Below the pieces are notes generated by a model. The model was not told where the DNA came from. It worked only from the letters and a program-made list of their open reading frames with translations, and ran no database searches. Below are positions 51,687-60,801 of a stretch of DNA of 64,000 bases, piece after piece. The translations under genes were made by a program, and so were the position numbers. Each line of letters starts with the position of its first letter. The stretch's first letter is position 1. Source of the stretch: JAOSJL01 sp963704035 (GTDB lineage Bacteria > Actinomycetota > Acidimicrobiia > IMCC26256 > JAOSJL01); NCBI GenBank assembly GCA_963704035.1, contig CAVPGR010000002.1:62001-126000 (forward strand), in the 5' to 3' direction.

Positions 51687-53262
51687 TCCCCACGAGCCGG
51701 GCAGCGCGCGACGGCTGGGGGAACGTTCCGGCGTCACCAAAGCTCGCCACGCCTCCGCCGCTCGACGCGATCCAATAGCCCGTTCCCGAGGTCGTCGTCT
51801 GGAGGTCAACCACCGACACCGCGTCCTGGCCGGACAGGTCGCCGGCATGGGGGGCTGTACCGAGGGTGTGGACGGCGCCCGTCTCGTCGAGAATCCATGC
51901 ACCCCTACCGTCGGGTGTCGGCTCCAGCGCCACGGCCTGGCCGACCACCGCAGTGCCGACCCTCCAGCCGGAGCCGTCGCCCGCCAGAACCGTTCCGTCG
52001 GCGAGGAGCAGACTGAAGGAATCCTCGGCAGTGCCGGCGATGTCGGTCACCCCTATGGCCGCGTCGGCGAACGAGGCGGCCCGGTCGCCCGTGGCGTCAC
52101 CGAATGCTTCGACGGAACCGTCGGCCTGTGCGAGCCAGTACCCCTCACCGGAGGCGGTGACGGCCATTCCCACCACAGGGCTGGTGCCCGTCAGCCCTTC
52201 GAGGGAGCCGTGGTGGTTGGCACTCCCGAAGTCGAAGACGGAACCATCAGCGGCGACCATCCAGTAGCCGTTCCCGTCGGGGTGCGAAGCGATGTCGACG
52301 ACCTCGGCCTGCAACGTGCGGCTGGCGGCCGAGCCGAGGAACCGCGTCACGCCGCGGTCGTGAACCTGGCCCCCCGCGTCGGCGACCCAGTAGCCGAACG
52401 GCGCTTCATCGGGTGGGGGAGGAGGTGGGGGCGGAGGAGGAATCGCCTCCTCGGCGGCCGGCGTGGGATCGGGAGCTGACGGCGGCGGAGGGGGCACGTC
52501 GGGTTCGAGGCCCGCGGACGCGAGCATCGCGTTGTAAACCGCCAGGACCTTGCCCGCGTAGCTCGGGTCGGTGGCCCAGTTGCCGCCGCCCATCTCCTCC
52601 CAGGTCGGTGCAGCCCCCTTTCGGTGAGCGGGAGGATTCAGCAGCCGGCCTTCTCCGTCGAGGACCTCGGCATATCCGTGGAGAAGCTGCATTTGCGCGC
52701 GCACGCCCGTGCGGGCGTCGGGGTAGCCGTGGCCCGGACGGCCGTCGTCGAAGGCGCCGATACCGGAGTAGTTGTTGTGCTCGGGTCGGACCTGGCCGCC
52801 GGCAGGAAAGCTGAGGTAGCCCGTCTCCACCATGGATTGGGCGAACGCCACGTCCCCCCGCACTCCCTCGCGCGCTCCTTCGTCGACGAAGAGATCCACG
52901 AGCTCGGCGAGCTCCACGCCGATACGCGGCGTGTGGCCGGTCGATCCGTACCAGCCCACGATCTCCGCGGAGCTCAATCGACTCCCACCGAGAAGGGGGG
53001 TGCCGACCACTTCGTCGGAGCTGGGCGGTGGCGGCGCCGGGGCTGCCGCGGTCGGAACGAGAGTCACGGCGAGCAGACACACGGCGACGAGAAGCGCCCG
53101 TGGCGCGTGGCGACGGGCGAGCGGGCTGGGCACGAAAGGTGCATCGACACGTCTGGCCGGAAAGTTGAACGCTTGCGGCACCGTGGAGACGAGCCGGGGG
53201 GCCTTGTGCCGGAGTGCTCGACCGGCCGCGGCGCTCAAGTTCGAGGCCCGGACGGTCGACAC
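51670..53262 (-). CDS. Secreted endo-beta-N-acetylglucosaminidase-like wall hydrolase with YW-DG-FG repeat domain
   Basis: This is a protein of up to 530 residues. After a signal region (RRHAPRALLVAVCLLAVTLV, then AAAPAPPPP) comes a GH73-type glucosaminidase domain: GVRGDVAFAQSMVETGYLSF with the catalytic Glu, EHNNYSGIGAFDDG and RAQMQLLHGYAEVL. A proline-rich linker with ten consecutive prolines leads to a repeat domain with units such as GYWMVAADGSVFDFGSA and GYWLAQADGSVEAFGDA, a likely beta-propeller. It probably cuts peptidoglycan outside the cell. Start uncertain: 53262, or GTG 53133 directly before the signal sequence. It overlaps arsI by 17 bp. Confidence 0.85.
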   Translation of the reverse strand: MSTVRASNLSAAAGRALRHKAPRLVSTVPQAFNFPARRVDAPFVPSPLARRHAPRALLVAVCLLAVTLVPTAAAPAPPPPSSDEVVGTPLLGGSRLSSAEIVGWYGSTGHTPRIGVELAELVDLFVDEGAREGVRGDVAFAQSMVETGYLSFPAGGQVRPEHNNYSGIGAFDDGRPGHGYPDARTGVRAQMQLLHGYAEVLDGEGRLLNPPAHRKGAAPTWEEMGGGNWATDPSYAGKVLAVYNAMLASAGLEPDVPPPPPSAPDPTPAAEEAIPPPPPPPPPPDEAPFGYWVADAGGQVHDRGVTRFLGSAASRTLQAEVVDIASHPDGNGYWMVAADGSVFDFGSANHHGSLEGLTGTSPVVGMAVTASGEGYWLAQADGSVEAFGDATGDRAASFADAAIGVTDIAGTAEDSFSLLLADGTVLAGDGSGWRVGTAVVGQAVALEPTPDGRGAWILDETGAVHTLGTAPHAGDLSGQDAVSVVDLQTTTSGTGYWIASSGGGVASFGDAGTFPQPSRAARLVGITAPR

Positions 53263-53270
53263 TTCCCGCC

Positions 53271-53906
53271 ATGGCGCGAGGTGTGAAGACGAAGGCCGTC
53301 GCGGTTGTCGTGGCTGCTCTGGCGCTCGGTGCCTGTGTGCCCGAGACGGTCCAAGGGCCGTGGGGTCCGATCGTGTGTGCGGAGCCGGACGGCGCGATGC
53401 CGATCATGGGTCAGAGCTGCCTGAGCGCCCAACAGCTTGCCGCCTGGTACAAGGCGTCGGGCCATACCGCCAAGCTCAAGGGCGTCACCATCGACGAGCT
53501 CGCCATGACCTATCTGATGGAGGGCCACCGCGAAGGCGTGCGTGGCGATCTCGCGTTCGTGCAGGCGGTCGTGGAGACCGGCTGGTTCCAGTACGGCGGT
53601 CAGGTCCTGTGGACCCAGAACAACTACGCCGGTATCGGAGCGACCGACGGCGGCGCCCACGGGGCGATCTTCTCGAGCCCGACGATCGGCGTACGCGCTC
53701 AGATTCAACACCTGCGGGCGTATGCGGACTGGAAGGCGTCACGCCGGACGTTGCACGCGTCGCTCGTGGATCCGAGATTCGACCGGGTCGTCCCGAAGGG
53801 CAAGGCGCAAACGGTCGGCGGGCTCGCCACGACGTGGGCGAGCAGCACCTGGTATTCGAACACCATCGTGCGACTCTACGACGAGGCCGTGGCGTTCAAC
53901 TCCTGA
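53271..53906 (+). CDS. Glucosaminidase-like lipoprotein (paralogue of the adjacent wall hydrolase)
   Basis: This 211-residue lipoprotein has signal MARGVKTKAVAVVVAALALG and lipidation Cys22 (LGAC). The hydrolase domain mirrors its divergent neighbour: LSAQQLAAWYKASGHTAKLK, EGVRGDLAFVQAVVETGWF (catalytic Glu in VVETG), TQNNYAGIGATDGG and RAQIQHLRAYADW. It has no repeat domain. The divergent head-to-head pair with 8 bp between start candidates shares a promoter region or overlaps in 5' ends. One form is anchored, the other released. Confidence 0.86.
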   Translation: MARGVKTKAVAVVVAALALGACVPETVQGPWGPIVCAEPDGAMPIMGQSCLSAQQLAAWYKASGHTAKLKGVTIDELAMTYLMEGHREGVRGDLAFVQAVVETGWFQYGGQVLWTQNNYAGIGATDGGAHGAIFSSPTIGVRAQIQHLRAYADWKASRRTLHASLVDPRFDRVVPKGKAQTVGGLATTWASSTWYSNTIVRLYDEAVAFNS

Positions 53907-53964
53907 GGCTGATTCGGCTCCCCCTAGTCTTGACGCCCGGAGCGGTACGGGCAGACCCGAAGAA

Positions 53965-54801
53965 ATGAGCACGGGGGGACGTGTGGACGATCCACGAGAC
54001 GCATTCGATCGAGAGGCGTTCGGCCTCGACGGCCGCGTCGCCGCGTTGACGGGTGGCGGCAGCGGAATCGGCAAGGCGACAGCCCTCACGCTCGCCCGAG
54101 CGGGCGCGTCGATCGTCGTCGCCGACATCGACGAGGCCGGGGCTCAGGCCACGGCGGACGAGATCACCGAGGCCAGGGGTACGGCCTCCGTCGTGCGCAC
54201 GGATGTGACCGATCGGGCCGACATCGACGCTCTCGTCGACACGACGATGGAGCGCCACGGCCGGCTCGACGTCATGGGGAACATCGCCGGCGTTCCCTAC
54301 AACAACATGGTCAAAGACACGCCCGACGTTGACCTCGAGAAGATCCTCGCGATCAATCTCAAGGGCGTCTGGTACGGCTGCCAGGCAGCGATGCGTGTCA
54401 TGGTTCCGCAGGGCTCCGGGAGCATCATCAACCTGTCGTCGGGTGCCATCGACACACCTGCACCGACGCTGGCGCTCTACGGGATGACCAAGGCCGCCGT
54501 CGCGCAACTCACCAAGGTCCTTGCCATGGAAGCAGGCCGTTCGGGGATTCGCGTCAATGCGCTGGCCCCCGGCGTCATCGAGACGAACTTCTCCCGCCAG
54601 CATTTCGTCGACGAGGAGGGGGAGGTCGACCCCGAGCGCCTCGAGAAGTACCGCAAGAATTTCGGAAGAATGGCGCCACTGCAGCGCGTCGGCACACCCC
54701 AGGACGTCGCGAACGCGATCTGGTGGTTGGTGTCGGACGCCTCGGGTTTCGTCACGGGTCAGATCGAGAGACCCAACGGCGGCGTCGCGATGCCCTGGTA
54801 G
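53965..54801 (+). CDS. SDR-family oxidoreductase
   Basis: This 278-residue classical short-chain dehydrogenase has the cofactor motif TGGGSGIGKATALTLARAGA with VVADIDEA (Asp favours NAD), NIAGVPYNNM (NNAG equivalent), the catalytic Ser in IINLSSGAIDTP and Tyr/Lys in LYGMTKAAV, and C-terminal PGVIETNFSR. A short acidic extension (MSTGGRVDDPRDAFDREAF) precedes the fold. ATG 53965 is the start. The ATG of the CapA gene directly follows the stop, so the two are co-transcribed. Confidence 0.92.
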   Translation: MSTGGRVDDPRDAFDREAFGLDGRVAALTGGGSGIGKATALTLARAGASIVVADIDEAGAQATADEITEARGTASVVRTDVTDRADIDALVDTTMERHGRLDVMGNIAGVPYNNMVKDTPDVDLEKILAINLKGVWYGCQAAMRVMVPQGSGSIINLSSGAIDTPAPTLALYGMTKAAVAQLTKVLAMEAGRSGIRVNALAPGVIETNFSRQHFVDEEGEVDPERLEKYRKNFGRMAPLQRVGTPQDVANAIWWLVSDASGFVTGQIERPNGGVAMPW

Positions 54802-56022
54802 ATGCGGTTCCCGGGTAGACGCGGGTCAGGTCGAGATCTGATCCGATCGTCGCGTACCTCCACCTCGCGCCCCGCGCTGTGGACAGTCGTTCTCGCGAGT
54901 GTGATCACGGTTGCGGTTCTCGCGGCCTATGTGGTCTGGAGAACCGGCGACGGCGACGGATCGACACGCGGCGCCACGGCATCGAGCGAGGCGGCACCGG
55001 ACGCGGAGGCCACCGCGACCGGCGACGGCCCACCTCGGAGCTTCACCATTGCCGCTTCCGGCGATTTTCTCATTCACAGCCCGGTGTGGAACCAGGCGCT
55101 GTCGAACGGCGGCGGCGTCGGCTACGACTTCGGCCCCATGCTGGAAGCGGTGACACCCGAGATCAGCGCCGCCGACCTGGCCATCTGTCACGTGGAGACG
55201 CCGTTGTCGGCGGACAACAGTGACCTCTCCGGTTATCCGCTGTTCAACGCCCCCTTCGAGCTCGCCGGTGCCATCTCCGCCGCGGGGTATGACGCCTGCT
55301 CGACGGTGTCCAACCACTCGCTCGACCAGGGCGCAGAGGGAATAGAGACGACCCTGGGCCACCTCGACGCTGCGGGAATCGAACATGCCGGTACCGCACG
55401 CAGCGCCGAGGAGGCCGCGGAACCTAACGTCTACGACGTCGAGGGAGTGGAAGTCGGGCACCTCGCGTACGCGTACGGGTTCAACGGCATTCCCATCCCC
55501 GCCGGTATGCCCTGGCTCGTCAACGAGATCGACGCCGATCGAATCCTCGCCGATGCCGAGAAGTTGCGACAGGCCGGATCCGAGTTCACCGTGGTGAGTC
55601 TCCAATGGGGCCAGGAGGACCTGCGCGATCCCACTCCCGAACAGCGTGCGCTCGCTCAGCAACTGCTGGGTTCCGACGACATCGATCTGATCATCGGGCA
55701 CCACGTGCACGTCGTCCAGCCCATGGAGAAGATCGACGACAAGTACGTGATCTACGGCGTCGGGAACTTCCTGTCGAACCAGTCGGAGGCGTGCTGTCCC
55801 GCCGGGAGTCAGGACGGAGTGATCGTCCACGTCGAGGTCGAGGAGCAACCCGATGGTTCTTTTCTGGCGACCTCGGTGACCTACACGCCCACGTTCGTCG
55901 AGAGGCCCGACTACCGCATCGTGCCCGTGAGCGCCGCCAGCAACCCCGCGTCCTACGAACGAACGCTGGAAGCCGTCACGCTGCTCGGGCCCTACACGTT
56001 CGATGGCAGCCCGACACTCTGA
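54802..56022 (+). CDS. CapA-family metallophosphoesterase-like protein, membrane-anchored
   Basis: This 406-residue protein has one N-terminal membrane helix (ALWTVVLASVITVAVLAAYV), an acidic linker and the PGA_cap/CapA domain: FTIAASGDFLIHSPVW, DLAICHVETPLS, CSTVSNHSLDQGAEG, VVSLQWGQED, IIGHHVHVVQPMEK and YGVGNFLSNQ. These are the metal ligands of the calcineurin-like fold. Family members are needed for poly-gamma-glutamate capsule synthesis, but the role here is unknown, since capB/capC are absent. The 3' end with stop is duplicated (56008). Confidence 0.87.
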   Translation: MRFPGRRGSGRDLIRSSRTSTSRPALWTVVLASVITVAVLAAYVVWRTGDGDGSTRGATASSEAAPDAEATATGDGPPRSFTIAASGDFLIHSPVWNQALSNGGGVGYDFGPMLEAVTPEISAADLAICHVETPLSADNSDLSGYPLFNAPFELAGAISAAGYDACSTVSNHSLDQGAEGIETTLGHLDAAGIEHAGTARSAEEAAEPNVYDVEGVEVGHLAYAYGFNGIPIPAGMPWLVNEIDADRILADAEKLRQAGSEFTVVSLQWGQEDLRDPTPEQRALAQQLLGSDDIDLIIGHHVHVVQPMEKIDDKYVIYGVGNFLSNQSEACCPAGSQDGVIVHVEVEEQPDGSFLATSVTYTPTFVERPDYRIVPVSAASNPASYERTLEAVTLLGPYTFDGSPTL

Positions 56023-56040
56023 GAGCCCCGACACTTTGAG
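56008..56040 (+). repeat. 16/17-bp tandem duplication of the CapA gene end
   Basis: AGCCCGACACTCTGAG, which contains the stop TGA 56020-56022, is followed directly by AGCCCCGACACTTTGAG. Confidence 0.7.
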
Positions 56041-56239
56041 AGCATCGCGCTCGCACCCCGTGCCAAGGGGCGTCGCCCAGCGCCACTAGACTGGGCGGAG
56101 CGAGCAGGCGCCTCCCACGCGCGCTCGCGGGGCCACCCTCTCTCATCACCTCGCCGTGTTCGGCGTGTCGGAGTCCGAGGTGGGCCCTCGGAAGACACCG
56201 ATTCGTCCAACACAGCATCCAACGAAGCGAGAGACAACC

Positions 56240-57429
56240 ATGACCACCACCTTCGAGGCGCTCGGCGTCTCGTCCGACCTCGTCCGCGCGCTCGAAAAGC
56301 GCGGTATCACCGAGCCCTTCGAGATCCAGGAGGCATCGATCCCCGACGGCCTTGCCGGACTCGACATCTGCGGTAAGGCGAAGACCGGCTCGGGTAAGAC
56401 CCTCGCATTCGGTCTGCCTTTGCTCGAACGGGTCGAGTCCGCGGACGCGCACCACCCCCGCGCGCTCGTTCTCGTGCCCACCCGTGAACTGGCCAACCAG
56501 GTCGCCGACGAACTGGCGCCACTCGCGAAGGTTGTGGGCCGGCGCGTCATGGCCGTCTACGGGGGAGTATCGATGGATCCCCAGATCGACGCACTCGAAG
56601 ACGGTGTCGACATCGTCGTCGGCACACCCGGACGCCTGATCGACCTGATCGAGCGACGGGAACTGTCGGTCTCCGACATCGGTGTGCTCGTGCTCGACGA
56701 AGCCGACCGGATGGCCGACATGGGCTTCATGCCCCAGGTCCAGAAGATCCTGCGCGGTATCGAGGCGCCCCACCAGACGCTGCTCTACTCGGCGACGCTC
56801 GACCGTGCGGTGAACCAGCTCGTCGACCGCTACATGGACGACCCGATCTTCCACGAGATCGAGTCGGCCGAAGTCACCGTCGACGCCATGGAGCACCTCT
56901 TCCTCCACGTCCACCAGATGGACAAGGTGAAGGTGGCCGCCGCGATCAGTGAGGCGTCGAACCGCACGCTCATCTTCGTGCGCACCAAGCGGGGTGCCGA
57001 CCGACTCGTCCGCCAACTCCAGCGCGACGGCGTAGACGCAGGGGCGATCCATGGAGATCTTCGTCAGGCAGCCCGTGAGCGGCGCTCTCCCAGTTCGGCT
57101 CCGGCAAGCTCCCCGTACTGGTTGCCACCGACGTGGCCGCACGGGGAATCCACATCGACGTGATCGACGTCGTCGTCCACTACGACCCCGCGGAGGACGC
57201 CAAGCAGTACCTGCACCGTTCCGGGCGTACCGCGCGAGCGGGCGAGACAGGCGTGGCGGTCACGATGGCGCTCTGGGACCAGGAAAACGACGTCCGCTTT
57301 CTCCAGCGGCGCCTCGGCCTCTCGCTCCCGATGGTCGAGATCTTCTCGAACGACGAACGATTGCGGGACCTGCACGCCTGGGCCTCGAGCAACGGCGACG
57401 TCGTCGAAGGCGCGGCTGTCGAGGCCTGA
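56240..57429 (+). CDS. DEAD-box RNA helicase, frameshifted
   Basis: This is an ATP-dependent RNA helicase. RecA domain 1: Q-motif FEALGVSSDLVRALEKRGIT..EPFEIQ, Walker A AKTGSGKT, PTRELANQ, GTPGRL, DEAD box VLDEADRM and YSATL. Domain 2: TLIFVRTKRGADRL, IHGDLRQ, ATDVAARGIHIDVIDVVVHY and HRSGRTARAGETG. The frame breaks near 57078-57085, between IHGDLRQAARER and ALSQFGSGKLPVLVATD; one extra base accounts for it. The start ATG 56240 follows GAAGCGAGAG. It is short, without a C-terminal extension, as in small RhlE-like cold-shock helicases. Confidence 0.9.
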
Positions 57430-57432
57430 GGC

Positions 57433-58830
57433 CTAGCCGGGCGTGTCGACCCGCGGTTGTCGACCGCCCGACGAAACGCCCTTCGGCGAAACACCCTTCG
57501 ACGAACGCCCCGGCGCTGTGCGCATGCTCGGGTGCTTGCGGACGCGCTCTCCCGCCGGCGGGCCACCCGCGGCTTCCACGATGTGCACCGTGCCTCGCCG
57601 TTTCGCCTCGGCCAACTCGTGGCGACGAGCGTCGCGGGCGCGTCGACGCGCAAGTACCGATCGACGGCGCGTAATGAGGAAGAAGAGGCCCACGCCGAGC
57701 GCCGCGACGAGTACCCACAACCACGGGGAGGCGGCACCGCTGCCGGTGCCGCTGTCGTTGTTGACACCGCTGCCGCTGCCGTCGCCGGACCCCGCGGATC
57801 CCGTTCCCGTGTCCTGCGCCGCGGCAGGTGCGGGATCCGGGGTCACGGGTTCGTAGCCGCTGACCGCGGCCGCGAACGAGGCACCGGCCAGAGGTTCGAG
57901 CGCGGCGGGCAGCGCATTCAGGAACGTGGTTCGGGCGTCACGGGTCGTGACTGCCGGAGCGGGAAGCACCTCGCCGATTCCCGCGGCGCCGGCCTCTGAA
58001 GCGAAACCCTCATCCAACAAGCGCGTCGCGGTGCCGTAGGTGTCGACGTCGTTCAGCACGACGGCGATCATCGTGCGTCCATCACGTTCGGCCGAAGCGA
58101 TCAGCGTGTTGCCGGCGAGATCCGTGGACCCGGTCTTCAACCCCGTGGCGCCGTCGTAGGTGCCGATGAGCAGGTTCTGGCCGAGCAGACGGTGCTGGAT
58201 CCCGTCGGGACCGACGAACTCATATGTCTCCATCGGCGGGTACTGCGCGAGCTCGGGAATTTCCAGAAGATTCCGCGCGGCGATCGCGAGGTCGTAGGCG
58301 GAGAACCTGCTTCCGCCGTCGTGGGCGAACGTGTCGTCGTCGAGCCCGGCGGGGTCGCGGAGCACCGAGTCCTGCATTCCGTAGCGTGCGCCGATTCTCT
58401 GGGCGTCGGCGGCGAAGGATTCGAGGTCACCCGACACCGATTCGGCGATCGCGTAGGCGGCGTCGTTCGCCGACACGATGAGCATCGATGCCAGGGCGTC
58501 GTCGAGCGGCCACACCTGGCCCTCGACCATGGCGATCCGACGGGCAGGCCGGCCGGCGGCCTCGGCGCTGATGGTCACCTCGGATTCGAGCGGCGCCTGT
58601 TCCAGAGCCACGAGCGCCGTCATCACCTTGACCACGCTGGCCGGAGGAAGGGCCTCGTGGATGTTGTGGGCGCTGAGCACGGCCCCCGTGTCGGCGTCGA
58701 CCAGGATCCACGCCCCCGGGTGCGGCTCTGAGCCATGCCCGTCGTGCCCGGCCGCGGCGGCGACCGGCAAGGCCGCCCCGATCAGCAGCGTCGCCACGAG
58801 CACCCTTAGTCCGCGAACCATGCGCGACAA
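57433..58830 (-). CDS. D-alanyl-D-alanine carboxypeptidase (serine peptidase S11, PBP5-like)
   Basis: This 465-residue protein has a signal peptide (VRGLRVLVATLLIGAALPVA). The S11 motifs are PASVVKV (Ser65-x-x-Lys68), SAN (120-122) and LKTGSTD. A long Gly/Ser/Asp linker leads to a C-terminal membrane helix (PWLWVLVAALGVGLFFLITR) and a basic cytosolic tail, so it is anchored at its C-terminus, as in many actinobacterial DacA proteins. It trims the D-Ala of peptidoglycan stem peptides. The last codons contain a 15-bp repeated unit (GVSPKGVSS). Confidence 0.92.
   Translation of the reverse strand: MSRMVRGLRVLVATLLIGAALPVAAAAGHDGHGSEPHPGAWILVDADTGAVLSAHNIHEALPPASVVKVMTALVALEQAPLESEVTISAEAAGRPARRIAMVEGQVWPLDDALASMLIVSANDAAYAIAESVSGDLESFAADAQRIGARYGMQDSVLRDPAGLDDDTFAHDGGSRFSAYDLAIAARNLLEIPELAQYPPMETYEFVGPDGIQHRLLGQNLLIGTYDGATGLKTGSTDLAGNTLIASAERDGRTMIAVVLNDVDTYGTATRLLDEGFASEAGAAGIGEVLPAPAVTTRDARTTFLNALPAALEPLAGASFAAAVSGYEPVTPDPAPAAAQDTGTGSAGSGDGSGSGVNNDSGTGSGAASPWLWVLVAALGVGLFFLITRRRSVLARRRARDARRHELAEAKRRGTVHIVEAAGGPPAGERVRKHPSMRTAPGRSSKGVSPKGVSSGGRQPRVDTPG
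57470..57510. repeat. 15-bp tandem units in the end of the carboxypeptidase gene
   Basis: CTTCGGCGAAACACC and CTTCGACGAACGCCC follow a partial third unit. Because 15 is a multiple of three the frame is kept, giving the repeated KGVS peptide. Confidence 0.6.
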
Positions 58831-58908
58831 CGCTACCGGCGTGCCATCTGCATTGCGGGGACCAAGATTCGTGGGGGGAACCGTGTGCCCGTGTGGCAGG
58901 ATGACGCC

Positions 58909-60100
58909 ATGCCCAGGATCTCGCGTCGCGTCGACGCCATCGCGGAGTCAGCGACCCTTGCTGTGTCGGCCAAGGCCAAGGCGATGCGCGCCGTGGGCGA
59001 GTCCGTCATCGGATTCGGGGCGGGCGAGCCCGACTTTGCCACGCCCCAGCACATCGTCGACGCCGCCGTGGCCGCCGCGCGCGACGAGAGGTATCACAAG
59101 TACACACCCGCCGGAGGGCTCCCGGAGCTGCGCGAGGCGATCGCGGCCAAGACGGCCCGCGACTCGGGATTCACCTGCGAGGCCTCGCAGGTTCTCGTCA
59201 CCAACGGCGGCAAGCACGCCATCGCGAACACATTCCAGACCCTGCTCGACCCCGGCGACGAGGTTCTCGTCCCCGCTCCCTACTGGACCACCTATCCCGA
59301 GTCGGTCGCTCTCGCCGACGGTGTGCCGGTCGTGCTGTCCACCGGAGCGTCCACGGGCTTCCGCGTCGGCGTGGAGGAGTTGGAAGCCGCCCGCACCGAC
59401 CGCACCAAGGTGCTGCTGTTCGTGTCCCCCGACAACCCGTCGGGTGCGGTGTACCCGCCCGACGAGATCGAGAAGATCGGCCGTTGGGCGGTGGAGCACG
59501 ACCTGTGGGTCGTCACCGACGAGATCTACGAGCACCTCACCTACGGCGACAACGTCTTCGCGTCGATGCCGGTGCTCGTCCCTGAGATCGCAGATCGGTG
59601 CGTGATCGTCAACGGAGTCGCCAAGACCTACGCGATGACCGGATGGCGGGTCGGCTGGATGATCGGCCCAACCGACGTCACCGCCGCCGCCACGCGTCTC
59701 CAATCCCACGTTACCTCCAACGTCGCGAACGTGTCACAGGCGGCCGCGCTCGCCGCGGTCTCGGGCGACCTGTCCGCAGTCGCCGAGATGCGCGATGCGT
59801 ACGCCGCGCCGTGGCGCGCTCATGTTCCGCATGCTCTCGGAGATCCCCGGTGTCACCTGCGTCGAGCCGCAGGGTGCCTTCTACTGCTTCCCGTCGTTCG
59901 AGGCGGTGCTCGGCAACGAGATCGCCGGGAAGCGTCCGGTCACGTCTCTCGAGTTGGCCGAGGTGGCGCTCGAAGAGGCCGGTGTGGCCTTCGTGCCGGG
60001 GGAGGCCTTTGGCACTCCGGGCTACGGCCGTTTCACGTTCGCGTGCTCCGACGACGACATCACCGAGGGCATCGGACGTTTGGCGAAGCTCCTGGCCTGA
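58909..60100 (+). CDS. Class I/II pyridoxal-phosphate aminotransferase (AspC-like), frameshifted
   Basis: This is an aspartate-aminotransferase-type enzyme. SVIGFGAGEPDFATPQHIVD and HKYTPAGGLPELREAIA form the substrate region, TNGGKHAIANTF binds the phosphate, LFVSPDNPSGAVYPPDEI binds the ring, and the Schiff-base Lys is in VNGVAKTYAMTGWRVGW. The frame breaks near 59798-59812 (MRDAYAAPWRAH versus RRGALMFRMLSEIPGVTCVE) and continues to TGA at 60098-60100 with GYGRFTFACSDDDITEGI. ATG 58909 is the start. It is likely used for aspartate, glutamate or prephenate transamination. Confidence 0.9.
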
Positions 60101-60162
60101 GTTACGCTCCGCCCGCTTTTCTGCGGGGGCGCGACGTGCTCCCTTGAGCGAAGGAGGTGCCC

Positions 60163-60747
60163 GTGGAAACGACCGGGACACCCATGCGGAGATTCCTTGT
60201 CCTCGTGGCCGTGTGCGCGGTGTTGCTCGCCGCGTGCAGCAGTGGAAGTGACGATTCCGGATCGGATACCACGGGTTCGTCGGATGACAGTGCCGAGCAG
60301 ACCGGGAGTGACACCGGCGGTGACACGACCTCGGGTGATTCCGACGGCGGCGATGAGATCGACAAGTGCACGTTGCTCGAGGCTTCCGAGATCGAGGCGG
60401 AGTTCGGTGGTCCGGTGAGCAACCCGATCGACGAGGGGTACCAGTGCCAGTGGGAGGTCGGCGAGGACCAGTCGCAACCCGGCACAGGGACGATCTCGGT
60501 CGCCGCGGGTACACAGGTCCCGGACCAGTCGGGTCAGGACTACTACGACATCGTGCGCGAGGCCGCGACCGATGCGGTAGAGGTCGACGGGATCGGAGAC
60601 GCTGCCTACTACGAACCGGTCTTCGGCGCCGTGACCGTCCTGGCGAACGACACGGTGATCGTCGTGCAGGCCGCGTTCATTCCGGAACCCGACGGTCAGC
60701 AGGAGAAGGTCGAGAACCTGGCGGCACTGGTGGCCGATCGGCTCTGA
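60163..60747 (+). CDS. Secreted lipoprotein of unknown function (DUF3558-like)
   Basis: This 194-residue protein has GTG 60163 five bases after a perfect AAGGAGG (60151-60157); ATG 60184 would start directly at the signal MRRFLVLVAVCAVLLAAC. Lipidation Cys is in LLAAC, followed by about 45 residues of Ser/Asp/Gly/Thr linker. The small folded domain has CTLLEASEIEAEFGGPVSNP and CQWEV, two cysteines likely in a disulfide, and GDAAYYEPVFGAVTVLA, a pattern like DUF3558 lipoproteins of actinobacteria. Function unknown. Confidence 0.75.
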   Translation: METTGTPMRRFLVLVAVCAVLLAACSSGSDDSGSDTTGSSDDSAEQTGSDTGGDTTSGDSDGGDEIDKCTLLEASEIEAEFGGPVSNPIDEGYQCQWEVGEDQSQPGTGTISVAAGTQVPDQSGQDYYDIVREAATDAVEVDGIGDAAYYEPVFGAVTVLANDTVIVVQAAFIPEPDGQQEKVENLAALVADRL

Positions 60748-60772
60748 GTCCACCGCATATCGGCTCTGAGTC
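60737..60772 (+). repeat. 14-bp exact direct repeat over a gene end
   Basis: ATCGGCTCTGAGTC appears at 60737-60750, where it contains the lipoprotein gene stop, and again at 60759-60772, eight bases later. Confidence 0.7.
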
Positions 60773-60801
60773 GTACGCGGGCGGCGCCTAGGCTCGCATC
60801 C

